Source: Roseibium aquae
Lineage (GTDB): Bacteria > Pseudomonadota > Alphaproteobacteria > Rhizobiales > Stappiaceae
Assembly: GCF_008711285.1 (NCBI RefSeq)
Contig: NZ_VXDC01000005.1
Span: forward strand, 124,001 to 188,000
Direction: 5' to 3'
Length of the DNA stretch: 64,000 nucleotides
Shown piece after piece: positions 37,865 through 48,569 of the stretch. Both the position numbers and the translations under genes were made by a program. A model generated the notes under the pieces. It worked only from the letters and a program-made list of their open reading frames with translations, was not told where the DNA came from and did not search any database. The first letter of the stretch is position 1, and the number at the start of each line of letters is the position of its first letter.

Positions 37865-39393
37865 TGGATATTCGGGCCGCGGAAATTTCCGCCATCCTCA
37901 AGGACCAGATCAAGAATTTCGGCCAGGAAGCCGAAGTTTCCGAGGTCGGTCAGGTACTTTCGGTCGGTGACGGTATCGCCCGCGTCTACGGCCTGGACAA
38001 TGTCCAGGCCGGTGAAATGGTCGAGTTCCCCGGCGGGATCAAGGGCATGGCCTTGAACCTGGAAACCGACAATGTCGGGATCGTTATCTTCGGGTCCGAC
38101 CGGGACATCAAGGAAGGCGATACGGTCAAGCGGACCGGGGCCATCGTGGAAGTGCCGGTCGGCAAGGGTCTTCTGGGCCGTGTCGTCGACCCGCTTGGGA
38201 ACCCGCTCGACGGCAAGGGTCCGATCGAAGGTGCTGAAATGCGACGCGTGGACGTCAAGGCGCCAGGCATTCTGCCGCGCAAGTCCGTGCACGAGCCGAT
38301 GTCAACCGGCCTGAAGGCGATTGATGCCTTGATCCCCGTTGGGCGCGGTCAGCGCGAGCTGGTGATCGGCGACCGTCAGACAGGCAAGACCGCGATCATT
38401 CTGGACACCTTCTTGAACCAGAAGCCGCTTCATGCTTCGAACGATGAGGGCAACAAGCTCTACTGCATCTACGTGGCCGTCGGTCAAAAGCGGTCGACCG
38501 TTGCGCAGTTCGTCAAGGTTCTGGAAGACAATGGCGCGTTGGAATACTCCATCGTTATCGCGGCGACAGCTTCCGATGCGGCTCCGCTGCAGTTCCTGGC
38601 GCCCTTCTCCGGCTGTGCGATGGGTGAGTATTTCCGTGACAACGGCATGCATGCGGTGATCGGATACGATGACCTGTCCAAGCAAGCAGTTGCCTATCGT
38701 CAAATGTCCCTGCTGCTGCGCCGTCCGCCCGGACGTGAAGCTTTCCCGGGCGACGTGTTCTATCTTCACTCCCGCCTGCTCGAGCGTGCGGCGAAGCTGA
38801 ACCAAGACCATGGGTCCGGTTCTCTGACGGCACTTCCCGTCATCGAGACCCAGGGCAACGACGTGTCGGCCTTCATTCCGACAAACGTGATCTCGATCAC
38901 CGATGGCCAGATCTTCCTGGAAACGGATCTCTTCTACCAGGGCATCCGTCCGGCGGTGAACGTGGGTCTTTCGGTGTCGCGTGTGGGGTCCTCCGCCCAG
39001 ATCAAGGCGATGAAGCAGGTGGCTGGTCCGGTCAAGGGCGAGCTGGCGCAGTACCGTGAAATGGCGGCCTTCGCGCAGTTCGGCTCCGACCTCGACGCGA
39101 CCACCCAGAAGCTGCTGAACCGTGGCGCCCGCCTGACCGAGCTTTTGAAGCAGCCGCAGTTCTCGCCGCTGAAGACCCAGGAGCAGGTTGCGGTTATCTA
39201 TGCCGGCGTGAACGGCTATCTGGACACCGTGCCGGTCGACAAGGTTGGCCAGTTCGAACAGGGTTTGCTTCTTTTCTTGCGCGGGGAACATTCCGATCTT
39301 CTCGACGCGATCTGGGAGAAGAAGGCGCTCGACGATGAGCTGACGGGCAAGCTGAAAGCAGCACTCGATCAGTTCTCCAAGAACTTCGCCTAA
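37864..39393 (+). CDS. atpA: F1 ATP synthase subunit alpha
   Basis: 509-residue regulatory nucleotide-binding subunit of F1. The P-loop is [10 protein letters not shown], and the conserved arginine-finger region [13 protein letters not shown] lies further on. The length equals that of other alphaproteobacteria. It starts inside the atpH stop codon and is followed after 32 bases by atpG. Fo genes (atpIBEF) are not in the window; in this class they lie elsewhere. Confidence 0.99.
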   Translation: MDIRAAEISAILKDQIKNFGQEAEVSEVGQVLSVGDGIARVYGLDNVQAGEMVEFPGGIKGMALNLETDNVGIVIFGSDRDIKEGDTVKRTGAIVEVPVGKGLLGRVVDPLGNPLDGKGPIEGAEMRRVDVKAPGILPRKSVHEPMSTGLKAIDALIPVGRGQRELVIGDRQTGKTAIILDTFLNQKPLHASNDEGNKLYCIYVAVGQKRSTVAQFVKVLEDNGALEYSIVIAATASDAAPLQFLAPFSGCAMGEYFRDNGMHAVIGYDDLSKQAVAYRQMSLLLRRPPGREAFPGDVFYLHSRLLERAAKLNQDHGSGSLTALPVIETQGNDVSAFIPTNVISITDGQIFLETDLFYQGIRPAVNVGLSVSRVGSSAQIKAMKQVAGPVKGELAQYREMAAFAQFGSDLDATTQKLLNRGARLTELLKQPQFSPLKTQEQVAVIYAGVNGYLDTVPVDKVGQFEQGLLLFLRGEHSDLLDAIWEKKALDDELTGKLKAALDQFSKNFA

Positions 39394-39425
39394 GTTTCAC
39401 GCCGGGATAAGGAGCAGGGGCGGCC

Positions 39426-40310
39426 ATGCCGAGCCTGAAGGACTTACGAAACCGTATCGCTTCCGTCAAAGCGACGCAGAAGATCACCAAGGCCATGCAA
39501 ATGGTGGCCGCGGCGAAGCTGCGTCGCGCTCAGGAAGCAGCGGAGGCCGCCCGGCCCTATGCTGAGCGCATGGGCGAGGTGCTGGCCAATCTTGCTGCCG
39601 AATATCAAGGCCGCGACGATGCACCAAAGCTAATGGCCGGGACCGGGAAGGACGACGTGCACCTGCTCGTCGTCGCGACCGCGGAGCGGGGATTGTGCGG
39701 CGGCTTCAACTCGAACATCGCGAAGCTGGCGAAAGAGCGGGCGCGCAGCCTGATTTCGCAAGGCAAGACCGTCAAGATCTTGTGCGTCGGCAAGAAGGGG
39801 TTCGACGCGATCAAGCGCGATTTCGGCAAGTATGTCGTCAAGACGGTTGAGCTGCAGGGTGTCAAAAGCGTCGGTTTCGCGCATGCCGATAATATCGGCC
39901 GCGACGTGCTTACGATGTTCGAAAATGGCGAGTTTGACGTCTGCACGCTGTTTTATTCCGAATTCCGGTCGGTGATTTCCCAGATCCCAACGGCCCAGCA
40001 AATCATCCCGGCTCATTTTGATGGGGCGGAAAAAGGTGAAAAAGCTGACGCCTCGGCGATCTATGAGTACGAGCCGGATGAAGGTGACATTCTCGAAGAT
40101 CTGTTGCCGCGCAATATTTCCGTGCAAGTGTTCCGGGCATTGCTTGAAAATGCTGCATCCGAGCAAGGTGCGCGCATGAGCGCCATGGACAGCGCGACGC
40201 GCAACGCGGGCGAGATGATCGACAAGTTGACGATCAGCTACAACCGCCAGCGCCAGGCACAGATCACCAAGGAACTGATTGAAATTATCTCGGGCGCGGA
40301 AGCGCTCTGA
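39426..40310 (+). CDS. atpG: F1 ATP synthase subunit gamma
   Basis: 294-residue central-stalk subunit. The N-terminal coiled helix [29 protein letters not shown] and the C-terminal helix with [20 protein letters not shown] are the family's two rotor helices; [16 protein letters not shown] lies in the Rossmann-like part. GGAGCAGGGG lies before the ATG. It rotates within the alpha3beta3 head. It is intact and of normal length. Confidence 0.98.
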   Translation: MPSLKDLRNRIASVKATQKITKAMQMVAAAKLRRAQEAAEAARPYAERMGEVLANLAAEYQGRDDAPKLMAGTGKDDVHLLVVATAERGLCGGFNSNIAKLAKERARSLISQGKTVKILCVGKKGFDAIKRDFGKYVVKTVELQGVKSVGFAHADNIGRDVLTMFENGEFDVCTLFYSEFRSVISQIPTAQQIIPAHFDGAEKGEKADASAIYEYEPDEGDILEDLLPRNISVQVFRALLENAASEQGARMSAMDSATRNAGEMIDKLTISYNRQRQAQITKELIEIISGAEAL

Positions 40311-41759
<1,449 letters not shown>

Positions 41760-41854
41760 TTGCGAATGAGCTGGCGCGCATGGAAAAATGCGCGCCACCT
41801 GATCCGGCGGACTAACCCGCTGCCGTATGGAATGTCTGACAGGGAAAACGCCAG

Positions 41855-42259
41855 ATGGCCGAACTGTTCAAATTCGAATTGGTCTCCCCGGAACGCTTGC
41901 TGCTGTCCGACGAGGTTCTTGAGGTTGTCGTACCCGGAACCTCTGGGGAATTCGGCGTTTTGAAAAATCACAGCCCGTTCATGTCCACGATCAAGCCTGG
42001 GATCCTCAAGGTCCGTAAAAGCAGCGGCTGGACCGAATATTTCGTCCGCGGTGGCTTTGCCGACGCCGGGCCGGGAGGCTTGACGGTGTTGGCCGAACGC
42101 GCCATTCCGGTCGCGGAGATCAAACGTTCGGATCTCGATCAGCAGATCAAGAATGCGGAAGAGGACGTAGCGGATGCCCAAGGCGATGACGCCAAGCAGA
42201 AGGCCGAGATGCATCTTTCGCAGCTGAAGGATGTTGCAGCGGCGCTGAACGCCGCCTGA
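41855..42259 (+). CDS. atpC: F1 ATP synthase subunit epsilon
   Basis: 134 residues. The N-terminal beta-sandwich ([30 protein letters not shown]) is complete. The C-terminal two-helix part ([20 protein letters not shown] and on) is present and could act as an inhibitory arm. It ends the atpHAGDC operon; a strong terminator starts 33 bases downstream. The 95-base gap after atpD has no gene. Confidence 0.96.
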   Translation: MAELFKFELVSPERLLLSDEVLEVVVPGTSGEFGVLKNHSPFMSTIKPGILKVRKSSGWTEYFVRGGFADAGPGGLTVLAERAIPVAEIKRSDLDQQIKNAEEDVADAQGDDAKQKAEMHLSQLKDVAAALNAA

Positions 42260-42291
42260 TCGGCTCAACTTGACCGATTTACCTCGGTTTG

Positions 42292-42317
42292 AAAGCGGCC
42301 CGGCGGGCCGCTTTTTT
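42292..42317 (+). terminator. Terminator of the atpHAGDC operon
   Basis: AAAGCGGCCC (42292-42301) pairs perfectly with GGGCCGCTTT (42305-42314) around a three-base loop, followed by more T residues. Confidence 0.92.
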
Positions 42318-42343
42318 GCATTTGAACGCTGGTTACCCAAAAC

Positions 42344-42368
42344 AAAAACCCGGCCAAAGGCCGGGTTT
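42344..42368 (-). terminator. Terminator of the GcrA-like mini-gene
   Basis: AAACCCGGCC-AAA-GGCCGGGTTT (42346-42368). Read on the minus strand it is followed by a T-run (plus-strand A run 42344-42348), so it ends the small gene at 42437-42643. It lies back-to-back with the atp terminator. Confidence 0.88.
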
Positions 42369-42436
42369 CAAAGTCGCGCAACGAAGGCGCAATACTGCTT
42401 TTATTTCTAAGCAGTTTGAAGTCTTGCCACCAGTGG

Positions 42437-42643
42437 TTAGGCCGCGCGGCGGAACGTCATGGGAATGCTGTTGCCAGACCGGCTGCGGCGGCGCTCTTCC
42501 GGCGGGATGTAGACAATGGCGCTATGCTCGTCGCAATAGGAAACGCCGGGCTGAACGCGATTCGAGCACGGAAAGGTGTAATTGCCGGTATCGCCTTCTG
42601 CCCACTTGCAGCAGCCCGGACGTGGGAGGCTCAGGGTATCCAT
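42437..42643 (-). CDS. Stand-alone GcrA C-terminal-domain-like zinc protein
   Basis: 68 residues: DTLSLPRPGCCKWAEGD, then FPC, SYCDEHSAIVYIPPEERRR. The pattern C-K-W-x-x-G-D, F-x-C, Y-C-x-x-H, Y-x-P matches the C-terminal end of the cell-cycle regulator GcrA, probably a zinc-binding module, but the DNA-binding N-terminal helix-turn-helix of GcrA is absent. AGAGGA lies 8 bases before the ATG, and it has its own terminator, so it looks like a real, separately expressed gene. The longer frame (to 42880) has no family support. Function unknown; competition with or modulation of GcrA is only a hypothesis. Confidence 0.72.
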   Translation of the reverse strand: MDTLSLPRPGCCKWAEGDTGNYTFPCSNRVQPGVSYCDEHSAIVYIPPEERRRSRSGNSIPMTFRRAA

Positions 42644-42899
42644 GACTGTGTTCCTCTTCGATAGACCAAACTCAAAAACGCTCGACCATCCTTCCGTGAA
42701 GGATCCGAACAGCTCTTGACAAAATGTGGATGTAGCGGCGCTCGGGACATCATTTGAACCCGACCACAAGGGTGCTCTGCAGCAAGCGCACCGTCTAAAT
42801 AAGGAGAGCGTCACAAAATTGCAATAGAAGAAGCTGGATATCGGGAATGCGGTCAACGCATAGCAAATCGGCCTCTTCAAAAAGTATTTGTTTACTTGT

Positions 42900-44519
42900 C
42901 TATGGCGCCGGCGGTCTTGGGGCAGCCGTTCGCGCCAGTGTCAGGTCTTCAAACGTATCGAGATCGATGCGTGCCGCATCTCCGATCTCGACCAGGAAGA
43001 CCTGGTCCGCCTGCCGCTTGAGAATGTCGCGCGCACCTTTGTCCCCCTCAAGTGCGCTCAAATCGCCAAAATACCTTTTGTCCCAAAGCACCGGGTTCCC
43101 GCGCTCCCCTCTGGAGGTGGCCGAAACGATCGGCGCTCCATCGGGTGCCAGAAAGGCCGCGACAAGCCGTGACAGATCGATGGCGGTTACGTTCGGCATG
43201 TCTGCAAGAAGAATGATCGCTGCATCCGTATCGGGCGCGAGTGCGGAAATTCCTGTCCGGATCGAACTCGCCATGCCGGTTTCGTATTCGCCGTTGTGTA
43301 CCCGCCGCACGGGCTGGCCGGCGATCGCGGCGCCGATCTCCTCGTCCATGTAACCTGTCACAACGATGATCTCGCTCAGATCCGCGCCGAGCGCTGCGTC
43401 GATTGTGTGTTGGAGAACCGGTTTCCCATTCAGATCGGCGAGAAGCTTGTGCTGGCCGATCATGCGGCTTGAGCGGCCGGCGGCCAGAATGATCGCCGCG
43501 ATCTTCGTCCCTGTTGTTCCGGAACCTGGATCACGGGGTTGCGGCCGGCTTTCGATTTCCATAAGCAATCCGCCGACGCCCATCCCGGTGATGTCGTGCG
43601 AGGTCACCGGAAGATCGGCCAGCAAGCGGTCCAGCACCCAATCGAACCCGTTCTCCTTGGGGCTCCGGGCGCATCCCGGCGCGCCAAGCACGGGTTTGCC
43701 GTGCAGTTCGCCAAGCAAGAGGAGGTTGCCCGGATCGACCGGCATGCCGAAGTGGATGATCTTGCCGCCTGCCTTTTCGATCGATCCCGGCAAGATGTCT
43801 TGACGGTCCACGACGGCCGACGCTCCAAATAGGATCAGCAACTCCGCCCCGGCTTCGTCGAGTTCAGCAAGGGCGGCGGCCGTTGCCGCCTCTGTGTGCG
43901 GGACGCGCTTTTCGGAAAGAACGGTGCTGCCCGAAGGCCGCAAGCGGTCTTCCAAGACACGCCGTGTCTTGTCCATCGTCCCCGGTTTGAGATGGGGGAG
44001 TTCGGTCGCGACAAGACCAATTTTCCTGGCCTTGAAAGGGTGCACCGCCAAGGCGCCTTCGATGCGCGATTCCGCTTGCCTGACCAGACCTTCGGAAACC
44101 GCAAACGGAATGATCTTTGATGTCGCAACCATGCGGCCCTCGCCGACAGGCGTGTAGTTCGAGAGGGTTGCAAGGGTGATCGCAGGATCAATGCGATTGA
44201 CCGCATCAACGGCGGCTTCGTCCGCGACAAACAGACCAGCCCAACCGGCATGAAGGTTCACGCGTCCCGTGAAGGACGCACCGGGGACGAGTCCGGTAGC
44301 GCTGGCGGCCAATGCAATGCGGTGCGCGGCGGTGTCTTCGTCGATATCGCTGTGCGCAAGGCGGGCGACCACAATCTCTGCGATCCCGGCATCCCGAAGC
44401 GCGCCGCAATCCTCGGCGCTGAGAACGTGCCCCTTCTTCAGGGTTCTTCCAGCAATCCTGGTCGAATGAGCAAGCACGGTGCCCACGGCGGCAGAGACCG
44501 GGATCGGCCCAAATTCCAT
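42900..44519 (-). CDS. Molybdopterin-binding MoeA-like/MobA-like nucleotidyltransferase fusion
   Basis: 539 residues. The first about 330 resemble the molybdopterin-binding MoeA/MogA fold (GPIPVSAAVGTVLAHS, LKKGHVLSAEDCGAL, LLILFGASAVVDRQDILP). From about residue 345 comes a MobA/MocA nucleotidyltransferase with IAAIILAAGRSSRM, LLADLNGKPVLQHT and IILLADMPNV. It probably adds CMP to molybdopterin for xanthine-dehydrogenase/CO-dehydrogenase-type enzymes. Its ATG overlaps the xdhC stop by one base (TGATG). No such molybdoenzyme is in the window. Confidence 0.86.
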   Translation of the reverse strand: MEFGPIPVSAAVGTVLAHSTRIAGRTLKKGHVLSAEDCGALRDAGIAEIVVARLAHSDIDEDTAAHRIALAASATGLVPGASFTGRVNLHAGWAGLFVADEAAVDAVNRIDPAITLATLSNYTPVGEGRMVATSKIIPFAVSEGLVRQAESRIEGALAVHPFKARKIGLVATELPHLKPGTMDKTRRVLEDRLRPSGSTVLSEKRVPHTEAATAAALAELDEAGAELLILFGASAVVDRQDILPGSIEKAGGKIIHFGMPVDPGNLLLLGELHGKPVLGAPGCARSPKENGFDWVLDRLLADLPVTSHDITGMGVGGLLMEIESRPQPRDPGSGTTGTKIAAIILAAGRSSRMIGQHKLLADLNGKPVLQHTIDAALGADLSEIIVVTGYMDEEIGAAIAGQPVRRVHNGEYETGMASSIRTGISALAPDTDAAIILLADMPNVTAIDLSRLVAAFLAPDGAPIVSATSRGERGNPVLWDKRYFGDLSALEGDKGARDILKRQADQVFLVEIGDAARIDLDTFEDLTLARTAAPRPPAP

Positions 44520-45211
44520 CAAGCAACCTCCATTGGACGCCGCAGCGCTTTTACGACCGAAGCCAGAACCGCGACCGCTATTTCCGGCGGCGATGACGCC
44601 CCGATGTCGAGGCCAATCGGCGCATCAATTGCGCTGATATCGGCTGCCCCAATGCCGGCCTCGGCAAATCGCTCCATCCGTTTGGCATGGGTTTTCCGGC
44701 TGCCGAGCGCCCCGACATAAAAGCAGCCGACCCGCAGCGCTTCCTGCAGTGGAAAATCGTCGATCTTGGGGTCATGGGTCACGGCCGCCAAGGCGCAATA
44801 AGGGTCGAGTGGCTCCGTCTTGAGCACATCTTCTGGCCACTCCGCATGAAGGGCCACGCCGGGGAACCGGTCCGGCGTCGCGAAAGCGGTCCTCGGGTCA
44901 ATGACGGTGACATTGAAACCGGCAATCTGCGCCATGGGCACCAGCGCCTGTGTGATGTGGACCGCACCGATGAGCACAAGGCGGGGCGGGGGCACGGACA
45001 CCGTAAGAAAAGCCGCTCCGCCATCCCGTTCCACCATGCCGGATGTGCCTGACCGGAACCGCCGGGCCAGTTCATCGGCGAGGGGATCATCGGTAAAGTC
45101 GTCGGCCCAACGGATCAAGCGTTGACCGCCACCGGCCATGTCCGAGACCAGGATAGCCGCCCGCCGCGTTGCGCGTTCCTCGTTCAGGGCCGAAAGGAGC
45201 GAAAGATCCAT
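44519..45211 (-). CDS. xdhC: XdhC-type molybdoenzyme maturation protein (Rossmann C-terminal form)
   Basis: 230 residues. It has the XdhC Rossmann segment PPRLVLIGAVHITQALVPMAQIAGFNVTVIDPR and CFYVGALGSRKTHAKRMERF, LDIGASSPPEIAVAVLASVV. XdhC proteins load sulfurated molybdenum cofactor into xanthine-dehydrogenase-family enzymes. This copy carries mainly the NAD(P)-fold part; the partner gene upstream carries the N-terminal part. Its stop overlaps the next gene's start. The order (two xdhC-like genes, then cofactor nucleotidyltransferase) is that of a maturation operon. Confidence 0.88.
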   Translation of the reverse strand: MDLSLLSALNEERATRRAAILVSDMAGGGQRLIRWADDFTDDPLADELARRFRSGTSGMVERDGGAAFLTVSVPPPRLVLIGAVHITQALVPMAQIAGFNVTVIDPRTAFATPDRFPGVALHAEWPEDVLKTEPLDPYCALAAVTHDPKIDDFPLQEALRVGCFYVGALGSRKTHAKRMERFAEAGIGAADISAIDAPIGLDIGASSPPEIAVAVLASVVKALRRPMEVA

Positions 45212-45342
45212 GAATTGACTCGTATCCGAAGGGTTTCAGTTTGTCAGGAGTGCCAAGGGCGAACCAGGGAACCTGGGTCGCCGAAACCGGGCCGCCCTCT
45301 GGTGCTGGCTACACGGAAAATGCGCCAACGCGCGCGCGGCTT

Positions 45343-45675
45343 TTATACGATAGGCTCGACATAGACACGGATCCGGCCGCCGCAGGACAGTCCCACTCGC
45401 CATGCCGTTTCATCCGCCACGCCAAATTCCAGCGTCGTTGGCTTTCCGGTTGTGATGACGTCTATGGCCTCCGAGACCACCGCCCCTTCCACACATCCTC
45501 CCGAGACGGAGCCTTCGAAGTTGCCCTCCGCGTCGATCACCAGATGGGACCCGACCGGGCGCGGCGCCGACCCCCACGTTTCAATGACGGTTGCCAAAGC
45601 GGCTTTCCGGCCGGCCAAAGTCCAGGATTCCGCAATGCCAAGCACATCCGGAACAGCCTGTGTTGTGTCGCTCAT
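45343..45675 (-). CDS. XdhC/CoxI N-terminal-domain protein
   Basis: 110 residues corresponding to the XdhC_CoxI N-terminal domain alone: AALATVIETWGSAPRPVGSHLVID, SVSGGCVEGAVVSEA and VGLSCGGRIRVYVEP. The Cys residues in SGGCVEG and LSCGG are the conserved ones thought to bind cofactor or sulfur. The start at 45675 is fixed by GGGAGG; the longer frame is a shadow of pckA. It is first in the operon with xdhC and the MoeA/MobA fusion. The function is thus split over two chains. Confidence 0.86.
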   Translation of the reverse strand: MSDTTQAVPDVLGIAESWTLAGRKAALATVIETWGSAPRPVGSHLVIDAEGNFEGSVSGGCVEGAVVSEAIDVITTGKPTTLEFGVADETAWRVGLSCGGRIRVYVEPIV

Positions 45676-45739
45676 TTCGAGCCTCCCGAGTTTCCGACAT
45701 GAATATAGGCGGGATGTCGGTCGAGCGAAACCGGGCACG

Positions 45740-45773
45740 AAAAGGGGCGGGCCCCTGCGCGCCCGCCCCTTTT
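45740..45773 (-). terminator. Terminator of pckA
   Basis: AAAAGGGGCGGGC (45740-45752) pairs perfectly over 13 bases with GCCCGCCCCTTTT (45761-45773). It lies 27 bases beyond the pckA stop on the minus strand, before the xdhC-type operon. Confidence 0.88.
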
Positions 45774-45799
45774 CAGCTGAGATGACCCTGGTGTCCTTG

Positions 45800-47410
45800 T
45801 TACTCCGCCGCGGCTTGCAGCACGGGCGCTGCGTCCCGCACGGCACCGTCGACGTGATTTTCAAAGCTTGCGAAATTGTCGACAAACATTTGCACGAGTT
45901 TTGCTGCCTGAACATCATAGGCGGTCGTGTCGGCCCAGGTGTCCCGGGGATTGAGAATGGCCTGTTCCACGCCATCAACGGCGATCGGCACCGCGAATCC
46001 GAAATAGGGGTCGGTCCGGAAATCGGCTGCATTGAGCGACCCGTCGAGGGCCGAATGCAAAAGGGCCCGGGTGTCCCTGATCGGCATCCGGTGACCGACG
46101 CCGTAGGCCCCGCCGGTCCAGCCGGTGTTCACGAGCCAGCAGTTGACATCGTGCTTTGCGATCAGATCCCGCAGCAGGTTGCCGTATTCGGATGAATGGC
46201 GCGGGATGAACGGCGCACCGAAACAGGTGGAGAAGGTGGCTTGCGGCTCGGTCACGCCTTTTTCCGTCCCGGCAACCTTGGCGGTGTAACCCGACAGGAA
46301 ATGGTACATCGCTTGAGCGGGGGTCAGTTTGGCGATCGGGGGCAGGACGCCGAAGGCATCCGCCGTCAGCATGATGATTGTCCGAGGGACCGGTGCGCGG
46401 CCGGTTGCGCTGGCATTCGAGATGAAATGGATCGGATAGGCCGCGCGTGTGTTTTCGGTTTTCGACCCATCGTCGAAATCGGGCACACGGTTGTCGTCCA
46501 TAACCACATTTTCAAGAACGGTTCCGAATCTTTGGGTGGTCGAGAAGATCTCCGGTTCGGCCTCCGCGGACAGCTTGATGGTTTTGGCGTAGCATCCGCC
46601 TTCAAAGTTGAAGACGCCGTCCTCGCTCCAACCGTGTTCGTCATCGCCGACCAAGGTCCGGGAGGCGTCAGCGGACAATGTTGTCTTGCCGGTTCCGGAC
46701 AATCCGAAAAACACGGCGGTGTCGCCCGTCGCGCCTACATTTGCCGAACAATGCATCGACATGATGCCTTTGGCGGGCAGGAGATAGTTGAGGAAGGTGA
46801 AAACGGACTTCTTCATTTCACCCGCATAGGACGTTCCGCCAATGAGAACGATTTTCCGAGTCAGGTCGCAGGCGATAACCGTTTCGCTCCGGCAGCCATG
46901 GCGCGCCGGATCCGCCTTGAAACTCGGCAGATCGATGATGGTCATCTCCGGCACGAACGTGGCAAGCTCGTCACGCCCCGGACGCAACAGAAGGTTGCGG
47001 ATGAACAAGGAGTGCCAAGCGTATTCGGTATAGACCCGGACCGGAAGCCGATGGACCGGGTCGGCGCCACCGTAAAGATCCTGGGCGAAGAGGTCCATGC
47101 CGCGTGCGTGGGCTTTGAAATCCGCCAGAAGCGTTTCGAACTGCTCCGGCGTCATCGCGGCGTTGTTGTCCCACCAGACCGTGTCCTTCGTGGTTTCGTC
47201 CTTGACCACGAATTTGTCTTTCGGAGACCGGCCGGTATGCGCCCCGGTGTCCGCGACCAGCGCGCCGCCAGCCGACAGTCGGGCCTCGTTTCGTGCCAGG
47301 GCATACTCGTAAAGTGCGGGCTCAAGCTGGTTCCAATAGAGTCTGTTCAAGCCGGTCAGGCCGAAAGCCTCGGTTCCTTGGGAGGGGTTCCTCACACCAA
47401 TTTCCTGCAT
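45800..47410 (-). CDS. pckA: Phosphoenolpyruvate carboxykinase (ATP)
   Basis: 536-residue ATP-dependent enzyme that converts oxaloacetate to PEP, the entry to gluconeogenesis. It shows [16 protein letters not shown], the kinase P-loop [13 protein letters not shown], the metal site [13 protein letters not shown] and [15 protein letters not shown]. The start at 47410 ([12 protein letters not shown]) is chosen because the further upstream frame is unconserved. It is divergent from chvI, as in other Hyphomicrobiales. Regulation is likely from the 450-base gap, which holds a 14-base palindrome. Confidence 0.97.
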   Translation of the reverse strand: MQEIGVRNPSQGTEAFGLTGLNRLYWNQLEPALYEYALARNEARLSAGGALVADTGAHTGRSPKDKFVVKDETTKDTVWWDNNAAMTPEQFETLLADFKAHARGMDLFAQDLYGGADPVHRLPVRVYTEYAWHSLFIRNLLLRPGRDELATFVPEMTIIDLPSFKADPARHGCRSETVIACDLTRKIVLIGGTSYAGEMKKSVFTFLNYLLPAKGIMSMHCSANVGATGDTAVFFGLSGTGKTTLSADASRTLVGDDEHGWSEDGVFNFEGGCYAKTIKLSAEAEPEIFSTTQRFGTVLENVVMDDNRVPDFDDGSKTENTRAAYPIHFISNASATGRAPVPRTIIMLTADAFGVLPPIAKLTPAQAMYHFLSGYTAKVAGTEKGVTEPQATFSTCFGAPFIPRHSSEYGNLLRDLIAKHDVNCWLVNTGWTGGAYGVGHRMPIRDTRALLHSALDGSLNAADFRTDPYFGFAVPIAVDGVEQAILNPRDTWADTTAYDVQAAKLVQMFVDNFASFENHVDGAVRDAAPVLQAAAE

Positions 47411-47860
47411 AATCCCGCCATCCTCGCGATCTGGGCTTTTTGTATTTTGCGCTGCAAAAGAATTTGCGCGTGCCGTGCCATCGCCAATTCTACTGGCACG
47501 GGGTATCGGAACGTAAAGCATGCGCAGATCTGCAACAAGGTAGCCAAAAGATCGAAACTGGACTTTAATCGATTAAATAATGACTGGAGTGCGGATTTAT
47601 TTAATTTGGATGATGTAAAAATTCGGAGTTGCGAACTCGGCAGTAGATCTTTTGGTTCAGCCGTTATTGGGGTTTGGAATATTTGTTCCATATCGGCCAC
47701 CCATCATTCAGCCGGGTTTGAGAGCGCCCAAGGACGGTCCTGTCTTCGGCAAAACGGGACATCGCCATATTTTATGCTTATTTTGGGCGCCTTAGAAACC
47801 TAGGATCCACGAGCCGGACTGTGTGCTGGCGAAAAACTGGAATTGGGACAGATAACGAAC
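47411..47860. other. 450-base divergent region between pckA and chvI
   Basis: It is relatively AT-rich and holds the promoters of both genes. The clear element is the palindrome at 47564-47577. Other AT-rich runs (about 47570-47625 and 47760-47790) might be promoter parts, but no confident -35/-10 pair or small gene is seen. Confidence 0.55.
47564..47577. promoter_or_regulatory. 14-base perfect palindrome upstream of pckA (candidate operator)
   Basis: TTTAATCGATTAAA, a perfect dyad centred on CG, 154 bases before the pckA start. A central CG is usual for LacI-family operators, and pckA of Sinorhizobium is controlled by the LacI-type PckR. Matching to the PckR motif was not checked. Confidence 0.5.
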
Positions 47861-48559
47861 ATGCCCACCATTGCCTTGGTCGACGATGATCGGAATATTC
47901 TCACGTCAGTCTCTATCGCGCTGGAATCGGAAGGTTACCGTGTTCACACTTATACGGACGGCAGTGCCGCGCTCGAGGGGCTTCAAACCGACCCGCCACA
48001 ACTGGCGATCTTTGATATCAAAATGCCCCGGATGGATGGCATGGAGCTTTTGCGCCGCCTGCGCCAGACATCGGACTTGCCGGTGATCTTTCTCACATCC
48101 AAGGACGATGAGATCGACGAATTGTTCGGCTTGAAAATGGGGGCCGACGATTTCATCCGGAAGCCGTTCTCGCAGCGCCTTCTGGTCGAGCGTGTCCGCG
48201 CGGTTCTGCGACGGGTCCAGCCCAAGGAAGCCGGCTCTTCCCGCCCAGACGCGGAAAAGCTGCTTGAGCGGGGTCAGCTCGTTATGGACCAGGAGCGGCA
48301 TACCTGCACGTGGTCCAACAAGCCTGTGACCTTGACAGTGACCGAGTTTTTGATTCTTTCGGCCCTGGCCCAAAGGCCGGGCGTCGTCAAAAGCCGCAAT
48401 GCGCTGATGGATGCCGCTTACGACGATCAGGTCTATGTGGACGACCGGACAATTGACAGCCACATCAAGCGGCTGCGCAAGAAATTCAAGATGGTTGATG
48501 ACAGTTTCGATATGATTGAGACGCTCTACGGGGTTGGTTACCGGTTCAAGGAGGTCTGA
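47861..48559 (+). CDS. chvI: Response regulator ChvI
   Basis: 232-residue OmpR-type regulator. The receiver holds acidic VDDD, phospho-acceptor Asp52 in [12 protein letters not shown], the Thr and Lys of FLTSKDD and FIRKPF. The winged-helix output domain ends with [14 protein letters not shown] and YGVGYRFKE. It partners with ChvG; in rhizobia and Brucella the pair governs acid/envelope response, virulence or symbiosis. The start is at 47861 (MPTIALV), six codons after an in-frame codon. It begins the operon chvI-chvG-hprK and is divergent from pckA. Confidence 0.95.
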   Translation: MPTIALVDDDRNILTSVSIALESEGYRVHTYTDGSAALEGLQTDPPQLAIFDIKMPRMDGMELLRRLRQTSDLPVIFLTSKDDEIDELFGLKMGADDFIRKPFSQRLLVERVRAVLRRVQPKEAGSSRPDAEKLLERGQLVMDQERHTCTWSNKPVTLTVTEFLILSALAQRPGVVKSRNALMDAAYDDQVYVDDRTIDSHIKRLRKKFKMVDDSFDMIETLYGVGYRFKEV

Positions 48560-48569
48560 ACCAGCCTGA

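Noticed and set aside
41760-41963. Small open frame between atpD and atpC
   Set aside because: Overlaps the start of atpC in another frame and has no ribosome site or homology marks.
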